From contig JAUJEB010000003.1 in the NCBI GenBank assembly GCA_030442055.1, forward strand, positions 620,001-684,000: a DNA stretch of 64,000 bases, written 5' to 3'. The notes beneath the pieces are model-generated. The model was not told the origin of the DNA and searched no databases. It was given only the letters and a program-made list of their open reading frames with translations. Shown piece after piece: positions 61,358 to 64,000 of the stretch. A program made the position numbers and the translations under genes. The number at the start of each line of letters is the position of its first letter. Position 1 is the first letter of the stretch. The DNA is from Agaribacillus aureus. Its GTDB lineage: Bacteria > Bacteroidota > Bacteroidia > Cytophagales > Cyclobacteriaceae.

Positions 61358-62443
61358 ATGCTAGAATTTCAAGCTTTTTCAGGTAAAAATTGGTTATGGT
61401 TCAAATGCTATATCGTCGTAAGTCTTGTGTCGGTTCCGCTGTGCCACGGTCAAGGTAATGATCTGGCCAATACGGAGGAATCACCGGTGGAGCTTCGCAA
61501 AACCAAGAGAAAAAATCCCAACACCTTTAGTAACAGCAGCAGCCAATCTGACTCAGAATTAGCCAGGCATGCAGGCAATCCGGATTTTCCTGAAGATATC
61601 AGCGGGATCTGGGAAAATACCACAGAAGTACCCGCCTATGATTTTAACGGCCACGTTCGGAGGGAGTCAACTTTTAAACTTACCCTCAAGCAGGAACAAT
61701 CAAGTGTTAAAGGAACTTTCCTGATGAGAGTATTCATGAGCGGGGGCACTGTACAAAAACACACGCACGTAAAAGGAACCTATAAAGCGGGCTTCCTGAC
61801 TTTAAAAACCGTTGGGATCATTAAGGAAGGATGTTATACGCCGGCAAATGTGTCCGGGTTGTATGACCTGAATTTTTCCGGAAAAATAACCAATAACAAT
61901 GGCGTGCTGATTCTCGATGGCCAGTATGATTTCGCTTCGCAAAAGTCTTTTCAAAGCCTGGGTGATTCTCTGATTTTTACAACAGCCATTCTAGGTTTGA
62001 AAGGACCGGTAAAGATCTATGCCAAACGTATTGCGCCCTTAAAACCTGAACCAAAAAAAACTATCCGGCCAGACACCGTACAGGCATTTAATCAATCTGA
62101 TTCCATCTTCAACAACATCCTGTTTAAACAGGGTGAAGCCGACCTGCTTACCCGCAAAGACTCCCTGGAGCTAGTACGGCTGGGTGACATGCTTCAGGCA
62201 TACCCAACATGGAAGGTAAAGCTGGATGGTTATACAGAAAACAGAGGTAGGCTTCGGGAAAACATAGTCCTATCCGAAAAGCGTTCGGAATTTCTCAAAA
62301 ATTACCTGGTTCAACAAAAAAGCATATCCGGTGAACGCATTATCACTGCCGGCTTTGGCCCCTATAACCCGGTAGCCGATAATCGCAACGAAAGAAAACG
62401 GCAGTTAAACCGGCGCGTAGAAATCCAGATTTATATTGAATAG
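61358..62443 (+). CDS. OmpA-family protein with an N-terminal beta domain
   Basis: The 361-residue protein has a hydrophobic N-terminal signal segment (YIVVSLVSVPLCHGQG) and a low-complexity linker rich in Ser and Asn. A beta domain of about 140 residues follows (DISGIWENTTEV, FKLTLKQEQSSVKGTFL). The C-terminal OmpA domain (about 250-361) has ILFKQGEADLLTRKDSLELV, VKLDGYTENRGRLRENIVLS, SEKRSEFLKNYLV and RRVEIQIYIE. OmpA domains bind peptidoglycan, so the protein probably anchors the envelope. Confidence 0.85.
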   Translation: MLEFQAFSGKNWLWFKCYIVVSLVSVPLCHGQGNDLANTEESPVELRKTKRKNPNTFSNSSSQSDSELARHAGNPDFPEDISGIWENTTEVPAYDFNGHVRRESTFKLTLKQEQSSVKGTFLMRVFMSGGTVQKHTHVKGTYKAGFLTLKTVGIIKEGCYTPANVSGLYDLNFSGKITNNNGVLILDGQYDFASQKSFQSLGDSLIFTTAILGLKGPVKIYAKRIAPLKPEPKKTIRPDTVQAFNQSDSIFNNILFKQGEADLLTRKDSLELVRLGDMLQAYPTWKVKLDGYTENRGRLRENIVLSEKRSEFLKNYLVQQKSISGERIITAGFGPYNPVADNRNERKRQLNRRVEIQIYIE

Positions 62444-62496
62444 CTGGTGCCGTTTTAACTGCTATATTCTTTTATAAGCTATTTTTCTACACGTGA

Positions 62497-64000
62497 CTAC
62501 AAATCCGCAGGATAAGAGATTTGCGCCCGCTCCCAGACACTTTTTAATACATCCAGGTTTTTAAAAAAGTCATCGTAGTTTTTATTGGCTTTTTGGGTCC
62601 ATCCAACTTCAGCATAGGCAGCCAAACGTGGAAATACCTGCCTGTCCATCTGTTCAACCGTCGGTATCCACTCTCCCCACATCTGACACCCCATACCAAT
62701 TACCTTATCGTGATATTTTATCTCCAGTCCCGCCGGTACAGGGTCAAACCCATAGGCTTTTTCCAGGGAAATGCTTTTGTAATTGTAATCGAGGTAGGTC
62801 ATTGAATGGAGAGAGTTAACGATGTCGTAGCCACTTTCTATGGCATTTCGCGCAAGCGCCAGATCTCCCTTCCAAAAATGGATTATGGTATTTTTAGCTA
62901 ACTGTTGTCCTACCCTGGTATCTTCCTTCTTTTGATAATCATGCACGTTATGCCCCATAATCTCGTTCCATCCCATCATTCTCTTTCCTTTTGACTGAAG
63001 ATACTGTGAAATCTTATTGGTAAAATGAATTTGTAAATCGACCGGGCTGTTGAGTCCGTTGTCTTTCATAAATTGGGCAACCGCTTTTGATTCCTTCCAT
63101 TGATCATATTTAACTTCATCACCCCCGATATGAATGACATCGGAAGGAAAAAGCGTCATCACCTCGTCGAGAACATCGGTGAGAAATTCATAAACTTTGG
63201 GATCCACCACATTGTAAGTATCAGGCATTTTACCAAAGACTACCGGCACTTCAATTTCCTTGCCGGAAGTACCCAACCAGGGATAGGCAGCTATTGCGGC
63301 ACTGGAATGCCCTGGCATTTCAATTTCGGGAATAACCGTTATATATCGATCTGCAGCATATTGCACAATTTCTTTAATTTGATCCTGGGTGTAAAAGCCA
63401 TCATGAGGTACCCCCGTCATTTCCTCACTTTTCCAGCCGCCAATTTGCGTATCTTTCCTTTTAGAGCCAATTTGGGTGAGCAAAGGGTATTTTTTGATCT
63501 CAATTCTCCAACCCTGATCATCAGTTAAATGCCAGTGAAATACATTCAATTTAAGTAATGCCATTTGGTCCAGCAACTTTTTCACCTGGTCTATGCCTTT
63601 AAAATTCCTGGCTTCATCAAGCATAAAAGCACGCCAGGTAAATCTGGGCTGATCTGCGATATGAAGTACGGAAAGTACAATACCCTTACCTTTCTTCTCA
63701 CCGGCCAAAGCCAGCTGCCTAAGCGTTTGGATGCCATAGAAAAGTCCCTGGTGATCCGGCGCCTTGATCAAAACCTGACTGGTCCCAATCTCCAAAGTAT
63801 AATGCCCGGATGAAGGCGCTCTATCCCCCTGCTTATCCAATTGTAATAATATGGAATTGCCTTGCTTTTCACCGCGGGAAGATGGTAATGATAACCCTAC
63901 ATCTTTTGCAAGTTGAACCTGCAAATATTCAGCGATTTCCCTCGTATTTTTATCGTGAATTATTTGCGCTTTGGTATCTAAAAGAAAAGTCCCATGTTTT
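62497..64000 (-). CDS. Beta-N-acetylhexosaminidase, GH20 (5' end outside window)
   Basis: The frame is open to the window edge. KHGTFLLDTKAQIIHD at the right end is part of the GH20b N-terminal domain, so the true start lies beyond base 64000. The catalytic barrel contains RFTWRAFMLDEARNF, LNVFHWHLTDDQGWRIEIK, IPEIEMPGHSSAAIAAYPW, the active-site HIGGDEVKYDQW (catalytic Asp-Glu pair) and MMGWNEIM. The C-terminal end (QVFPRLAAYAEVGW) is complete. It releases terminal GlcNAc or GalNAc from glycans or chitin fragments in the periplasm. Confidence 0.92.
   Translation of the reverse strand, partial: KHGTFLLDTKAQIIHDKNTREIAEYLQVQLAKDVGLSLPSSRGEKQGNSILLQLDKQGDRAPSSGHYTLEIGTSQVLIKAPDHQGLFYGIQTLRQLALAGEKKGKGIVLSVLHIADQPRFTWRAFMLDEARNFKGIDQVKKLLDQMALLKLNVFHWHLTDDQGWRIEIKKYPLLTQIGSKRKDTQIGGWKSEEMTGVPHDGFYTQDQIKEIVQYAADRYITVIPEIEMPGHSSAAIAAYPWLGTSGKEIEVPVVFGKMPDTYNVVDPKVYEFLTDVLDEVMTLFPSDVIHIGGDEVKYDQWKESKAVAQFMKDNGLNSPVDLQIHFTNKISQYLQSKGKRMMGWNEIMGHNVHDYQKKEDTRVGQQLAKNTIIHFWKGDLALARNAIESGYDIVNSLHSMTYLDYNYKSISLEKAYGFDPVPAGLEIKYHDKVIGMGCQMWGEWIPTVEQMDRQVFPRLAAYAEVGWTQKANKNYDDFFKNLDVLKSVWERAQISYPADL

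Overview
The window comes from a member of the Bacteroidota, most likely a Cytophagales-type bacterium. The evidence is three SusD-type lipoproteins, two SusC-type TonB-linked porins, an ECF sigma/FecR pair, FG-GAP/ASPIC proteins, DUF3823 and DUF5690 families, and GG-leader peptides of the Bacteroidota type. No tRNA, rRNA, CRISPR array or intact insertion sequence was seen. Almost everything up to 50.6 kb is on the minus strand; the right-hand NRPS genes are on the plus strand.

Region 1 (1-8.85 kb) looks like a phosphonate-use locus. A phosphonatase-like HAD hydrolase, a DUF5690 membrane protein and a TIGR03364-type FAD oxidoreductase form a tight operon. A SusC/SusD pair and a fragment of a probable alkaline-phosphatase-superfamily gene follow on the same strand. 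A divergent XRE-cupin regulator gene is broken by a stop codon, a lost start and an internal deletion. Region 2 (8.85-11.6 kb) holds an orphan SusD lipoprotein fused to two cadherin repeats.

Region 3 (11.6-24.85 kb) is a ribosomal-peptide (RiPP) locus, all on the minus strand. In transcription order it carries a LanC-like protein, a C39-like/VKOR/thioredoxin disulfide-forming protein, a small HTH protein, a GG-leader precursor with eight core cysteines, a GH2-like protein without visible catalytic glutamates, a decayed second leader, a C39-peptidase ABC exporter, an HlyD adaptor, a galactosyltransferase-like enzyme, UDP-galactopyranose mutase and a GT2 enzyme. No lanthipeptide dehydratase and no radical SAM enzyme is present. 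The parts suggest a secreted, disulfide-rich and possibly galactofuranosylated peptide.

Region 4 (25-38.4 kb) is a sigma/anti-sigma-controlled glycan locus: ECF sigma, FecR, SusC with STN domain, SusD, DUF3823 lipoprotein, a large FG-GAP/ASPIC protein and an apparently active GH2 enzyme.

Region 5 (38.6-60.4 kb) is a nonribosomal peptide cluster. It has an Sfp-type transferase, a free adenylation enzyme, carrier protein and acyl-CoA-dehydrogenase-like flavoenzyme that together match the proline-to-pyrrole-2-carboxyl pathway, an ornithine-cyclodeaminase-family enzyme, a TonB receptor and a HupE/UreJ membrane protein. The assembly line has two unusual adenylation domains. One has an Asn-type code and is interrupted by a zinc-ribbon PP-loop amidotransferase-like domain. 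The other is interrupted at the equivalent point but split over three overlapping genes, with a GAMT-like methyltransferase as the middle gene. The line ends in an epimerase and a C-T-TE protein with a Cys-type thioesterase. The receptor and HupE suggest that the product may bind a metal.

Region 6 (60.5-64 kb) has a small beta-barrel protein, an OmpA-family protein and a GH20 hexosaminidase that runs off the window edge.
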